A model generated the notes under the pieces. That model did not search any database. It was not told the origin of the DNA and was given only the letters and a program-made list of their open reading frames with translations. DNA of 64,000 bases. It comes from an uncultured Castellaniella sp. Its GTDB lineage: Bacteria > Pseudomonadota > Gammaproteobacteria > Burkholderiales > Burkholderiaceae_B. This document shows, in pieces, positions 26,910-36,696 of the stretch. The stretch is from contig NZ_CALKHS010000009.1 in the NCBI RefSeq assembly GCF_937988725.1, forward strand, positions 496,001 through 560,000, written 5' to 3'. How positions within the stretch are numbered: position 1 is the stretch's first letter; each line of letters begins with the position of its first letter. The translations under genes were made by a program, and so were the position numbers.

Positions 26910-26958
26910 ATCTTCCGCAGCCCCTCGGAGAGCCGCGTCTTTCCTGGGAGCCTCGGCA

Positions 26959-26995
26959 GTTCTACACAGCGTAATGGAACGCGTTGTGTAGAACT
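26959..26995. repeat. Inverted repeat near the left island end
   Basis: AGTTCTACACA (26959-26969) pairs with TGTGTAGAACT (26985-26995) across a 15-base loop. A related TGTGTAG recurs at 27069-27075. It could be a recombinase or excisionase arm site, or a hairpin; the sequence does not decide. Confidence 0.6.
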
Positions 26996-27343
26996 CCTTG
27001 GCATGATCTCAAGCAACATTTGGTGCCCCGGCAACCCCGCCTGCCCCGCCCCCTTCACCTGGACCACGATGTGTAGAGGCCTGGCGCCACGGCCCAGGCT
27101 ATAAGTCGGCGATTGTCAGATGACGCATCTGCGGCCCAGACCCTTTGCCCGCTCCAACGTGTATTGCCAGAGCCCTCGAGGCTCAACACGGCCAATCACT
27201 CCAGTTCAAAGTTGGAGCGCTAAGACCACGTGGGTTATGCAGCTATTGGAAATGCTTGACAAAATGATACTAAGATGGACGGGTCAATAGCTGCTTGCGT
27301 CTCGTAATCTGTTCTGCGTAGGCACACCGTGAGAGGGGCCAAG

Positions 27344-29956
27344 ATGGCATTGTTGGACGAAATACTGAGGTGGTCTCAGACTGATCTGAAACCGTGGCAG
27401 CAAGATGCTGTGCGCCGCTTATTTCTTTCACAAGAGGTAGATCTCACTGAGCAGGACTGGGCTGAGCTCTATGCCCTCTTGCTTGCGGAGCACCGACTAC
27501 CTAATCCGGACAACCTAGTGCCAGTGCCGTTGTCCGCTGCAAACCTTCCAGCCAGCCAAGGGACCGCAGTACCTGTGGTGCTCAAGGCCATGAGGAACAC
27601 AAAGCACCTCAATCGTCTATCAGAAGGGCAGGTACTCACCTTCGAGGCGACCGGATTGACGATGATATTCGGTGGCAACGGCAGTGGCAAATCTGGCTAC
27701 GCCCGCGCTCTGAAGCATGCGTGCCGCGCGCGAGATCAGTTCGAACCAGTACATCCGGACGCCACTGATCCACTCGCTCAGACACAAACCCCTGAGGCAA
27801 CATTTGATGTTGAAGATCAAGGTACCGATTTGGCGCTGACTTGGAAGCGCGGCGAGGTCCCGCCAGAGAAGCTGTCGAGCATTGCAGTTTTTGACTCCCG
27901 CTGCGCCCGCGTCTACCTGACGGCCGAACAGGAAGCAGCTATTGCTCCATACGGGTTAAGCGTGGTGGAGAGTTTGGGTAGTAAGGTATTGCCCCAACTC
28001 AAACAGCGATTGGATAAGGAACGAGAGTTGATTGATATCGATCCTACTCCATATGCAAACTTGCTCGGCAATACTGCCGTCGGGAGCCTGATTGCTGGCC
28101 TGAGCAATAAGACCGACACCGATACGATTAACAAGTTAGGTACGTTGAGCCAGTCGGAGGTCGGCCGTCTGGTGGAGTTGGAAAAGCTATTGAAAGAGGC
28201 TGACCCGAAGGCGGCCGCCAGTGTTCTGCGCAGCCAATCCCAGCGCATAACCGAAGTTTCACAACAGGTGGAGAAGGCATACGGCTGGGTTAACGAAGAG
28301 TCGATCTTGGGCCTACGTACGCTTGTCGACGCTGCTGCGGCTGCTACGCAGGCCGAACTTCTTGCTGCCGAGGCATTCCGTGCCGGTGAGACTTTGCTGG
28401 CGGGTACCGGTGAACAAGTGTGGAAGGTGTTGTTTGATGCAGCGCGCCGCTATTCCGAGACCGTTGCCTATAAGGGCCATATCTTTCCACACGTAGATGA
28501 AGCGGTCTGCGTCTTGTGCCAGCAGCCGCTCGTGGATGGGGCGCAACGATTAGTGCGCTTTGATCAGTTTGTTGAAGCCGACGCTGCTAAAACCGCCCGA
28601 AAGGCACGTGATGACTTAGCGGTTGAAACCAAGAGACTCACCGATGCTGTACTGTCACACGAAATGCCGGCGTCTTTGATCCAGGAGTTAGATGCTCTGG
28701 AGAGCGGACTCGCAGCATCGATATCAGCCTTCAAGGACGGCCTCGGCACTCGGCGCAAAGCCATGTTGTCTGCAGCGAGTTCCGGGGAGTGGGGATCCTT
28801 CCCTATCTTGCCGGAAGATCCCCGTCCGAGGCTAACGACGCTCGCTGAGCAGTTGATGCAGAAAGCCACCATTCTCGACAATGCAGCGGACATCGCAACG
28901 CGACAGGGGTTGGAGAGTGAGCTCAAGGAGCTGCAAGCCCGTCAGCAGTTATCGCTGGTACGGACCAAAGTGGTCGAGCTAGTGAATCGCATGAAACGAC
29001 ATAAGCAACTTGGAACTTGCGATGTCGATCTGAAAACGAACAAGATCACGGCCAAATCCAAGGAGTTCGCTACTATCGGTGTGAATCAGGCATTGGCGAT
29101 CGCTCTGAATGATGAGTTTAGTCGTCTGGGCATTGGGCATATTAAGACCAAGTTGATCCCTAGAGGCGACAAGAGTAAGAATAAATATCGCCTCGGCTTG
29201 GATCTGCCGGTAATGTTCGATGTGGAGGAGGTCTTGTCTGAAGGGGAGCAGCGGGCCATCTCTATTGGCTTCTTCCTGGCCGAGCTACGGCAATTCAGCT
29301 ATAAGGGCGCGATCGTTTTCGATGACCCGGTGAGTTCGCTCGACCATTGGCGTCGGCGTGACGTCGCTCGTCGTTTAGCAGAGGAGGCGCGCGACCGCCA
29401 GGTAATCATCTTCACCCACGAGACTGTATTCCTGGCGCTACTGAAAGACGCAGCTGATGATGCTCAGGTCGGTTTTCTTTCTCAGAACCTCGAGTGGAGG
29501 GATGGCAAGCCGGGGGTTGTCGTATCAGGGCTGCCCTGGGATCATCAGCCATACGCGGCTCGAATCGATGCGCTGGAGCGAGCCCAGCGCGGCCTTGAAA
29601 GGACTTGGCCTATTTACCCCAATGCGGAAGATACCGCACGGATGCGCCAGCAGTACAGTCTTCTGCGTTCGACTATTGAGCGGGTGATACAAGATCTAGT
29701 CTTAGGCGGGGTCATTCGTCGGCACCACGAATATGTGAAGGCCGGGGACCTACACCGGGTAGTCGGGTTTCCGGTTTCAGAGCAGCAGGAATACACTCGT
29801 TTGGTCAATCGCTGCAACCGAATAACGGAGGCGCACGATTCTTCGACTGGTCAGAACTTGCCACCACCAACGGCTGCTGATCTAGGCGAGGATCTCGCGG
29901 CCCTCAAGGCTGTCATGGGCGTTACCAGATGCCGCCAAAAGACCATGAAGCAGTAG
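27344..29956 (+). CDS. AAA_13-type ATPase with zinc hook and candidate anticodon-nuclease tail (RloC/PrrC-like)
   Basis: An 870-residue ABC/SMC-type ATPase. The ATG at 27344 follows AGAGGGG; a GTG five codons earlier is less likely. Walker A is GGNGSGKSGY (110-119), the ABC signature LSEGEQRAISIGF starts at 631, Walker B IVFDDPVSSLD at 657, and the H-loop FTHE at 690. Long helical segments flank CVLCQQPL (389-396), a CxxC zinc-hook-like turn as in Rad50 and RloC. The last 100 residues carry R775-x3-E779 (LLRSTIERVIQD) and R826-x4-H831 (NRITEAHDSS), resembling the Arg-Glu-His ribonuclease site of PrrC/RloC HEPN domains. This suggests a phage-defence nuclease gated by ATP; nuclease activity is inference. 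The gene has lower GC than its flanks. Confidence 0.75.
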   Translation: MALLDEILRWSQTDLKPWQQDAVRRLFLSQEVDLTEQDWAELYALLLAEHRLPNPDNLVPVPLSAANLPASQGTAVPVVLKAMRNTKHLNRLSEGQVLTFEATGLTMIFGGNGSGKSGYARALKHACRARDQFEPVHPDATDPLAQTQTPEATFDVEDQGTDLALTWKRGEVPPEKLSSIAVFDSRCARVYLTAEQEAAIAPYGLSVVESLGSKVLPQLKQRLDKERELIDIDPTPYANLLGNTAVGSLIAGLSNKTDTDTINKLGTLSQSEVGRLVELEKLLKEADPKAAASVLRSQSQRITEVSQQVEKAYGWVNEESILGLRTLVDAAAAATQAELLAAEAFRAGETLLAGTGEQVWKVLFDAARRYSETVAYKGHIFPHVDEAVCVLCQQPLVDGAQRLVRFDQFVEADAAKTARKARDDLAVETKRLTDAVLSHEMPASLIQELDALESGLAASISAFKDGLGTRRKAMLSAASSGEWGSFPILPEDPRPRLTTLAEQLMQKATILDNAADIATRQGLESELKELQARQQLSLVRTKVVELVNRMKRHKQLGTCDVDLKTNKITAKSKEFATIGVNQALAIALNDEFSRLGIGHIKTKLIPRGDKSKNKYRLGLDLPVMFDVEEVLSEGEQRAISIGFFLAELRQFSYKGAIVFDDPVSSLDHWRRRDVARRLAEEARDRQVIIFTHETVFLALLKDAADDAQVGFLSQNLEWRDGKPGVVVSGLPWDHQPYAARIDALERAQRGLERTWPIYPNAEDTARMRQQYSLLRSTIERVIQDLVLGGVIRRHHEYVKAGDLHRVVGFPVSEQQEYTRLVNRCNRITEAHDSSTGQNLPPPTAADLGEDLAALKAVMGVTRCRQKTMKQ

Positions 29957-30077
29957 CAGGCTGATCTGTGGCAGATTTAGCCGGAACGACGGATAGTGAG
30001 ACGGCCAAGAATCGCTCAGTCTGGCCCGTAGAGTTAGTGTGGTCATTGACCTCCGCAAAATTTTACTGGGAGTGCTT

Positions 30078-30815
30078 ATGGCTGAATTATCCGGAAACGA
30101 ACTGCCAGACAAGTTGGAGAAACTGCGGAGTGTCTGCGGCGAAGCTGAGGCGCTTTTAGTTGAGGCTGGTATCCGAAATTTGTTTGATTCCTGCTATCTG
30201 GATCTTGCGGAGACAGCGTTCTTGTCACTGATAGTTCATGAACGACCTTCTGCTGTATTCTTCGAGGCTGTTGCGTATGAACCGGACCCGTTTATCCGCG
30301 GAACGATGATAAGCGAAGGGTGGCGTGAGAGTTGGGAGCATGACCCCAATTCAATCTGGCCAACCCCGGATGATGTAAAAACCGAGCTTCGTACTGACTT
30401 GGAATCCGTCGCTAACCAGATTGGACTGCCTAGGTCTCTTATGGCTACCTACGCTATTGCGGGTCAGAATCGGGTTTGCTGGCTTACCACAGAGTGGTCC
30501 GAGGAACTGTCGGACAAGATTGTCAAAATTTTAGATGAACGCCACGAGCGAGCAGAAAAAGCTGCGGAACAGATCGCGCGCGAACTCGAGTCACTGATCG
30601 TAGAGATTGCTGATGATCCCGGTTTTCGAGCAATTCGCGGGCGACCCAAACGGCTTCTATTCATACAGAAGAAGTATGGAGATCGCGTTCCTGTTCATCC
30701 TCGCGGGAAGATGATGCAGCCTGCTCAAAATTGCGAATACGTGGACATGAACCTTGGCACCGTCTTGGTCAAGGCAGACGAGCGAGTTTGGTTGGATACG
30801 AACCTCTCCGACTGA
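30078..30815 (+). CDS. Hypothetical protein, 245 residues, island cargo
   Basis: No family recognised. The ATG at 30078 (MAELSGNELPDKLEKLRSVC) follows GGGAG at a good distance; an in-frame GTG at 30039 would add 13 residues. The protein is soluble and mainly helical: it has acidic amphipathic segments, a charged coiled-coil-like stretch KILDERHERAEKAAEQIARE (about residues 161-180), then a basic patch RGRPKRLLFIQKKYGDR. There is no signal peptide or membrane helix. It lies 121 bases after the ATPase gene in the same direction, so it may be its partner or immunity factor, which is only inference from position. Confidence 0.6.
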   Translation: MAELSGNELPDKLEKLRSVCGEAEALLVEAGIRNLFDSCYLDLAETAFLSLIVHERPSAVFFEAVAYEPDPFIRGTMISEGWRESWEHDPNSIWPTPDDVKTELRTDLESVANQIGLPRSLMATYAIAGQNRVCWLTTEWSEELSDKIVKILDERHERAEKAAEQIARELESLIVEIADDPGFRAIRGRPKRLLFIQKKYGDRVPVHPRGKMMQPAQNCEYVDMNLGTVLVKADERVWLDTNLSD

Positions 30816-30869
30816 TGCAGGTCGTATGGCCGCCCCTACTCGAGTCGGCCTGCAACCTGCATCCGCTAC

Positions 30870-31130
30870 GTGGTCGGCAATGCCGCTTACCATGGAGCGG
30901 ACCGCGTGATCGAGGCTTTCGGCCATGATCTGGCTTGTGACGCCGATCGGTATGCCGACAGATTCACCAGCGGCCGGCCGATGTCGGCTCAGAGGGTGGG
31001 CGAGGTCCTGGAGATCCGCATCCATGATGCGCGGGATTTCTCGCAGCACCGAGAACGGGCGCTGCTGCAACTCAAGCGCCTGATCCGGTCGGCGCTGTCG
31101 ACTCACGAACTGGGCGGGGTGGCAGCATGA
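30870..31130 (+). CDS. Short hypothetical ORF, probably the 3' remnant of a longer gene
   Basis: Frame open from a GTG at 30870 to 31130 (86 residues), reading MVGNAAYHGADRVIEAFGHD with the last part ALLQLKRLIRSALSTHELGG. The similar composition continues a little upstream without a start, so a 5' end may be lost. GC is much higher than in the genes on either side, as if it had another origin. Its stop overlaps the next ATG (ATGA), a sign of an old operon pair. Not recognised. Confidence 0.4.
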   Translation: MVGNAAYHGADRVIEAFGHDLACDADRYADRFTSGRPMSAQRVGEVLEIRIHDARDFSQHRERALLQLKRLIRSALSTHELGGVAA

Positions 31131-31492
31131 GTGCGAGCTCACAATCCAGTCTGAGCGAATTGAACGCACTATATCTCCCTGGGGTGGATGTTTCTCATGT
31201 GCTAGTTGAGGAAAGCGAATCATGGGAGTTATGGAGTTCAACCGTTCGGCGGCCAGGCTTGCCCGCCGCCGAACGATACTCGATATGCCAGGACGGAGAG
31301 ATTCAAGCTACAGCGATGCGTGAGGAAACGGCTCGATTGACCTTTGATGCATGGCGTATGAAGCTCCGCAGTCAGTGGTACACCTTTATCATTCCTGTAA
31401 AAGGAGGAGGCAACGATGGACTGGCTTCAATCTATTTTGTCGGCGGTGGGCGGCGGCGGCATAGTAGCGGTATCCGCATCATGGCTTTTTAA
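31127..31492 (+). CDS. Hypothetical ORF coupled to the preceding remnant
   Basis: A 121-residue frame starting MSASSQSSLSELNALYLPGV. The ATG overlaps the previous stop, but base composition falls after the first codons, and the final 25 codons overlap the start of the next, better supported gene (31416) in another frame. The segment ERYSICQDGEIQATAMREET looks protein-like. It may be a chimera formed where an older operon was joined to new island DNA. No family recognised. Confidence 0.35.
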   Translation: MSASSQSSLSELNALYLPGVDVSHVLVEESESWELWSSTVRRPGLPAAERYSICQDGEIQATAMREETARLTFDAWRMKLRSQWYTFIIPVKGGGNDGLASIYFVGGGRRRHSSGIRIMAF

Positions 31493-31988
31493 AACCACAT
31501 ACGAGTCTAGACTGCAGCGCCAGCTTGAGGAATCAAAAGCTGAGTTGGCACGATTTTCAGTTGAGCATCAAATACGGTTCTCCCACCTCCACGCCAAACG
31601 AGCAGAGGCGATGGCGGAGTCTTATTCGCTCTTGAACGAATTGATGAATGCAGCAAGGGCTTATACAGCAGTGTTTGAGGTGTCCTCGATGGGCACGAGA
31701 GAGGACCGTGCGAAAATTGCTGGTGAGGCAATGCAGGCGGTCCGAGGGTACATACCCGGCCGGCTGATCTATTTTCCAAAGCCTGTGGCCAGCTCAATTC
31801 AGGAACTGCTGACGGAGATCAATAGGAACCTTGTGCAGTTTCAGTTCTTGGTAGATGACCCAGAAGTGAAGGCGGAAAGGATTCAAAAATGGACCGAAAT
31901 CGCAGAGAACATGACATCTACGCTACCGACCCTTTTGGAGGCCGTTGCGGATGCATTCAGAGACCTCCTCGAGCCGGGCACTTCGTAA
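31416..31988 (+). CDS. Membrane-anchored coiled-coil hypothetical protein
   Basis: A 190-residue protein with a strong ribosome site (AAAGGAGGAGG) six bases before the ATG. An N-terminal helix, SILSAVGGGGIVAVSASWLF, anchors it in the membrane; then a charged amphipathic segment (YESRLQRQLEESKAELARFS) starts a cytoplasmic, helical domain to the end. Similar one-helix plus coiled-coil proteins are common cargo of integrative elements, with no known role. It is the last gene before the tRNA end of the island. Confidence 0.6.
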   Translation: MDWLQSILSAVGGGGIVAVSASWLFKTTYESRLQRQLEESKAELARFSVEHQIRFSHLHAKRAEAMAESYSLLNELMNAARAYTAVFEVSSMGTREDRAKIAGEAMQAVRGYIPGRLIYFPKPVASSIQELLTEINRNLVQFQFLVDDPEVKAERIQKWTEIAENMTSTLPTLLEAVADAFRDLLEPGTS

Positions 31989-32257
31989 AAGAGCTCACTA
32001 TCCACGTCAATACTGCCCTCATTTGACGACTTGGATCTCTGATCTGGGAGGCTGGGCCTCGACACCCCCGAAGTGAGGTTCTCGGGCTGCCCCCCGGGAT
32101 AGGAGTCCAGGTTGGTCAGATTTGAAATCCGACCAAGTCAGATTCGAGAGCTGACTTTGGCATTTGAAATGCGGAAGTCTGGCGGGCGACTATTGCGCAA
32201 TGCCGACCGCCACGAGATCAGCATCTATGTGGGGCTGAATGATGGCCCACAAAACAA
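31989..32257. other. Right island end, no gene
   Basis: About 270 bases with no supported gene. It holds an inverted repeat with 12-bp arms (32112-32123 and 32125-32136, one mismatch) and a second short one (GTCAG/CTGAC just after it). No integrase reading frame is found here, where one would normally sit next to the tRNA. Confidence 0.6.
32112..32136. repeat. Inverted repeat at the right island end
   Basis: TTGGTCAGATTT and AAATCCGACCAA form 12-bp arms with a single mismatch around one central G. It may be a recombinase site, an operator or a hairpin of the lost mobility module. Confidence 0.5.
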
Positions 32258-32291
32258 AACCCGCTGATTCACTCAATGAAATCAACGGGTT
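32250..32291 (-). terminator. Rho-independent terminator of tRNA-Ser
   Basis: Read on the minus strand, AACCCGTTGATT pairs with AATCAGCGGGTT (one mismatch) around a ten-base loop, followed by TTTGTTTTGTGG. It lies just past the CCA end, so the tRNA transcript would stop here. Confidence 0.75.
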
Positions 32292-32301
32292 ATGCATTCT
32301 T

Positions 32302-32394
<93 letters not shown>

Positions 32395-32492
32395 GGTCAT
32401 GACTGCGGTCAAGCTGCGCATTCTAGCACAGAATCCTGCGCCTGCCCGGCAGGCACGGACGGGGATCGGGCCCCGCCCGCCCGGCGCGGCGG

Positions 32493-33830
<1,338 letters not shown>

Positions 33831-33985
33831 GACGATGAGCGAATGATGAAGACGTTCCGGGAAGTCCCTGAACGTCCGTGACTGGGTCCGCGCAGCGGGC
33901 GGGCCGAAACCGGGCGCCCCGGATGGCGGCATCCGGGGCCGGGTTATTGTATTAAATTAAACTCAACCACAGCACGCGAGCCTTC

Positions 33986-34594
33986 ATGCAGGACGCCATC
34001 CGCTTCATCCCCGCCGCCGAACTGCGGCCCGTCCCCTGGAAAAACGGCGGCGGCACGACCCGCCAGATCGCCATCTTCCCGGACGACGCCGGGCCTGACG
34101 ACTTCGTCTGGCGCATCAGCGCGGCCGACGTCGCCTCCGACGGGCCGTTCTCGCACTGGGAAGACATCGACCGCATCCTGATCCTGACCGAGGGCGGCCC
34201 CCTGCGCCTCACCCGGACCGACACCGGCCAGGAAACGCTGCTGGACACCGGCGCCCGCCTGTATTTCGCGGGGGAAACGCCCTACACCGCCGCCCTGACG
34301 GCCGGCCCGGCCAAGGATTTCAACCTGATGCTGCGCCGCAAGCAGGCGCACGGCTGCCTGGACATGCGCAGCGGCGCCCAGCATCTGCCCCTACGGCCGG
34401 GCGAGACGATCCTGCATTGCGTGCGAGGCCGCTTCCAGGCGGACCTGCCCGCCCGCCTGGGCGGCCAACAGGTGCTGGACACGGGCGACACTCTGCGCAT
34501 CACCCTGGATTATGTGCCTTTCTTCAAGCTGGAACTGACCCCGCTGACGCCGGACGCCCGGCTGGTGGACGCGCGCGTCAATCTGTATCCCTGA
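33986..34594 (+). CDS. HutD/Ves-family cupin protein
   Basis: A 202-residue bicupin of the HutD family, recognised by PVPWKNGGGTTRQIAIFP near residue 16, DFVWRISAADVASDGPFSHW near 38, and DFNLMLRRK near 110. HutD proteins accompany histidine utilisation genes in some bacteria and may act as metabolite sensors; Ves is an E. coli relative. No hut genes are nearby, so its role here is open. It diverges from serS and converges on the racemase gene. Confidence 0.82.
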   Translation: MQDAIRFIPAAELRPVPWKNGGGTTRQIAIFPDDAGPDDFVWRISAADVASDGPFSHWEDIDRILILTEGGPLRLTRTDTGQETLLDTGARLYFAGETPYTAALTAGPAKDFNLMLRRKQAHGCLDMRSGAQHLPLRPGETILHCVRGRFQADLPARLGGQQVLDTGDTLRITLDYVPFFKLELTPLTPDARLVDARVNLYP

Positions 34595-34613
34595 CGGCGG
34601 GCTGGAAGAGGCC

Positions 34614-35321
34614 TTAGCGGTCCAGCGCGGCTTGCGCCGCAGCCTGCGCATGGATCGCCGTGGTGTCAAACAGCGGCACGACGGCGTCCCGGGGACCGAC
34701 CAGCAGCGATATTTCCGTGCAGCCCAGGATGATGCCCTGGGCGCCCCGATCGGCCAGGCGCTGCATCACGGCGCGGTAGGCCTGGCGGGACGCGGCTTCG
34801 ATGCGGCCCAGGCACAGCTCGTCATAGATGACGCGGTGGACCAGGGCGCGATCGTCGGCGTCCGGCACCAGGACCTCGATGCCGTGCCGGTCCCGCAGGC
34901 GGTCGCGGTAGAACGGCTGTTCCATGGTGAAGGCCGTGCCCAGCAGGCCGATGCGGGCAAGGCCCGCCTGGCGGATGGCCGCCGCCGTGGGGTCGGCGAT
35001 GTGCAGCAGCGGGATCCGGACGGCGGATTCGATGGCGGGCGCCACCTTGTGCATGGTGTTGGTGCACAGCACCAGGAAATCCGCGCCGGCGCGTTCAAGA
35101 GAGCGGGCGGCTTCCGCCAGGATAAGCCCCGCGGCATCCCAGTCGCCGGCATGCTGCAGCCGTTCGATCCCGGCGAAATCGACGCTGTAGAGCACGATCC
35201 TGGCGGAATGCAGGCCGCCCAGCCGCGCCTTGACGGCCTCGTTGATCTGGCGATAGTAAGGCACGGTGGATTCCCAGCTCATGCCGCCGATCAGGCCGAT
35301 GGTTTTCGAAACGTCAGGCAT
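34614..35321 (-). CDS. Aspartate/glutamate racemase family protein
   Basis: A 235-residue two-domain racemase. The start MPDVSKTIGLIGGMSWESTV at 35321 overlaps the rarA stop by 8 bases; the longer frame is antisense-like noise. Both catalytic cysteines are present: VLCTNTMHK (about residue 83) and ILGCTEISLL (about residue 195). It matches the YgeA/aspartate-racemase branch and probably interconverts L- and D-forms of an amino acid. It is the last gene of the ftsK-lolA-rarA unit. Confidence 0.87.
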   Translation of the reverse strand: MPDVSKTIGLIGGMSWESTVPYYRQINEAVKARLGGLHSARIVLYSVDFAGIERLQHAGDWDAAGLILAEAARSLERAGADFLVLCTNTMHKVAPAIESAVRIPLLHIADPTAAAIRQAGLARIGLLGTAFTMEQPFYRDRLRDRHGIEVLVPDADDRALVHRVIYDELCLGRIEAASRQAYRAVMQRLADRGAQGIILGCTEISLLVGPRDAVVPLFDTTAIHAQAAAQAALDR

Positions 35322-36696
35322 CGTCGGCTTCCTCGTCCCACTGGCGCAGCTGCGCCAGCTTTTCGCCGATCCTGATTTCCAGGCCGCGGGGCGCGGGCCG
35401 GTACCAGCCGGGCTCGTCCATGCCTTCGGGCAGGTAGGTTTCCCCCGCCGCGTAGGCATTGGGTTCGTCGTGAGCGTAGCGGTAGGCGTGACCGTAGCCC
35501 AGTTCCTTCATCAGCTTGGTGGGCGCGTTGCGCAGGTGCACGGGCACTTCGCGGCTCTTGTCCTGCTTCACGAAGGCGCGGGCCCGGTTGTAGGCCATGT
35601 AGCCCGCATTGCTCTTGGCGGCGACGGCCAGATAGATCACGGCCTGGCCCAGCGCCAATTCGCCTTCGGGGCTGCCCAGCCGCTCATACGTCAGGGCCGC
35701 GTCGTTGGCGACCTGCATGGCGCGGGGGTCGGCCAGGCCGATGTCCTCCCAGGCCATGCGCACGATGCGCCGCGCCAGGTAGCGCGGGTCGGCGCCGCCG
35801 TCGAGCATGCGGGTCAGCCAGTACAGGGCGGCATCGGGGTGGGACCCGCGCACGGACTTGTGCAGCGCCGAGATCTGGTCGTAGAAGTTGTCGCCGCCCT
35901 TGTCGAAGCGCCGGGCGTTCAGGGTCAGGGCGTTTTCGATGAACCCGGCGTCGATCCGCGTGACGCCGCTGGCGCCCGCCGCGGTCTGGCATTGTTCCAG
36001 CAGGTTCAGCAAGCGCCGGGCATCGCCGTCGGCATAGCCGATCAGGGTATCGATCGCCAGCTCGTCGAAGCTCAGATCGCCCATGGCCTGCGACTGCGCC
36101 CGCCGCGCCAGCTGGCGCAGTTCGTCTTCGTCGAGCGACTTCAGCACGTAGACCTGGGCGCGCGACAGCAGCGCGGAATTGACTTCGAAGGACGGGTTCT
36201 CGGTCGTGGCGCCGATGAAGGTCACCAGGCCGCTTTCCACGTAGGGCAGCAGCGCATCCTGCTGGGATTTGTTGAACCGGTGGATTTCATCCACGAACAG
36301 GATGGTGGGCCGGCCCTGGGCCTGGTGCTGTTCGGCCTGGGCCATGGCGGCGCGGATGTCCTTGACGCCCGAGAACACCGCCGACAGGGCGATGAAGGCG
36401 CAATCGAAGGCCGTGGCCATCAGCCGCGCCAGCGTGGTCTTGCCGACGCCGGGCGGCCCCCAGAAGATCATGGAATGCGGCTTGCCGGACTGGAACGCCA
36501 GGCGCAGCGGCTTGCCCTCGCCCAGCAGATGCGATTGGCCGATGACCTCGTCCAGGGTATGGGGGCGCAGGGATTCCGCCAGCGGCGCATGCGCGGGATC
36601 GGCCGCGCGGAGCGGCGCCAACCCGGGGTGATCCCCCGTTCCGCCCTTGCCGGGCGGCGGGGGCGCATCCCCCAGCAGGTCCCCCTGGGTGGCCAT
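35314..36696 (-). CDS. rarA: Replication-associated recombination protein A (MgsA/RarA ATPase)
   Basis: A 460-residue AAA+ clamp-loader-like ATPase that acts at stalled replication forks. It has Walker A FWGPPGVGKTTLARLM (about residue 78), Walker B/sensor ILFVDEIHRFNKSQQDALLP, and the RarA C-terminal tetramerisation domain with FYDQISALHKSVRGSHPDAA and ALYWLTRMLDGGADPRYLAR. The N-terminus is extended by about 35 residues rich in Gly and Pro. It shares one base with the lolA stop. Confidence 0.95.
   Translation of the reverse strand: MATQGDLLGDAPPPPGKGGTGDHPGLAPLRAADPAHAPLAESLRPHTLDEVIGQSHLLGEGKPLRLAFQSGKPHSMIFWGPPGVGKTTLARLMATAFDCAFIALSAVFSGVKDIRAAMAQAEQHQAQGRPTILFVDEIHRFNKSQQDALLPYVESGLVTFIGATTENPSFEVNSALLSRAQVYVLKSLDEDELRQLARRAQSQAMGDLSFDELAIDTLIGYADGDARRLLNLLEQCQTAAGASGVTRIDAGFIENALTLNARRFDKGGDNFYDQISALHKSVRGSHPDAALYWLTRMLDGGADPRYLARRIVRMAWEDIGLADPRAMQVANDAALTYERLGSPEGELALGQAVIYLAVAAKSNAGYMAYNRARAFVKQDKSREVPVHLRNAPTKLMKELGYGHAYRYAHDEPNAYAAGETYLPEGMDEPGWYRPAPRGLEIRIGEKLAQLRQWDEEADDA

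Larger units (their letters stand above)
26848..27343. other. Left island junction, no gene
   Basis: About 500 bases with no convincing coding frame. It holds the 18-bp tRNA-Ser repeat (26892-26909), an inverted repeat with 11-bp arms (26959-26969 and 26985-26995), and the leader of the AAA ATPase gene. Base composition drops to island values after the repeat. A promoter for the ATPase was not clear; TTGACA at 27256-27261 followed by GATACT at 27267 is too closely spaced for a normal pair. Confidence 0.6.

Noticed and set aside
26959..26995. Integron attC site
   Set aside because: The arms lack the RYYYAAC/GTTRRRY core sites and there is no integrase or cassette array.
26873..27104. Small frames around the left att repeat
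   Set aside because: They overlap the tRNA fragment and an inverted repeat, have no ribosome site and no recognisable composition.
31507..31797. 96-residue minus-strand frame
   Set aside because: Antisense to the membrane-anchored island protein, which has a strong ribosome site.
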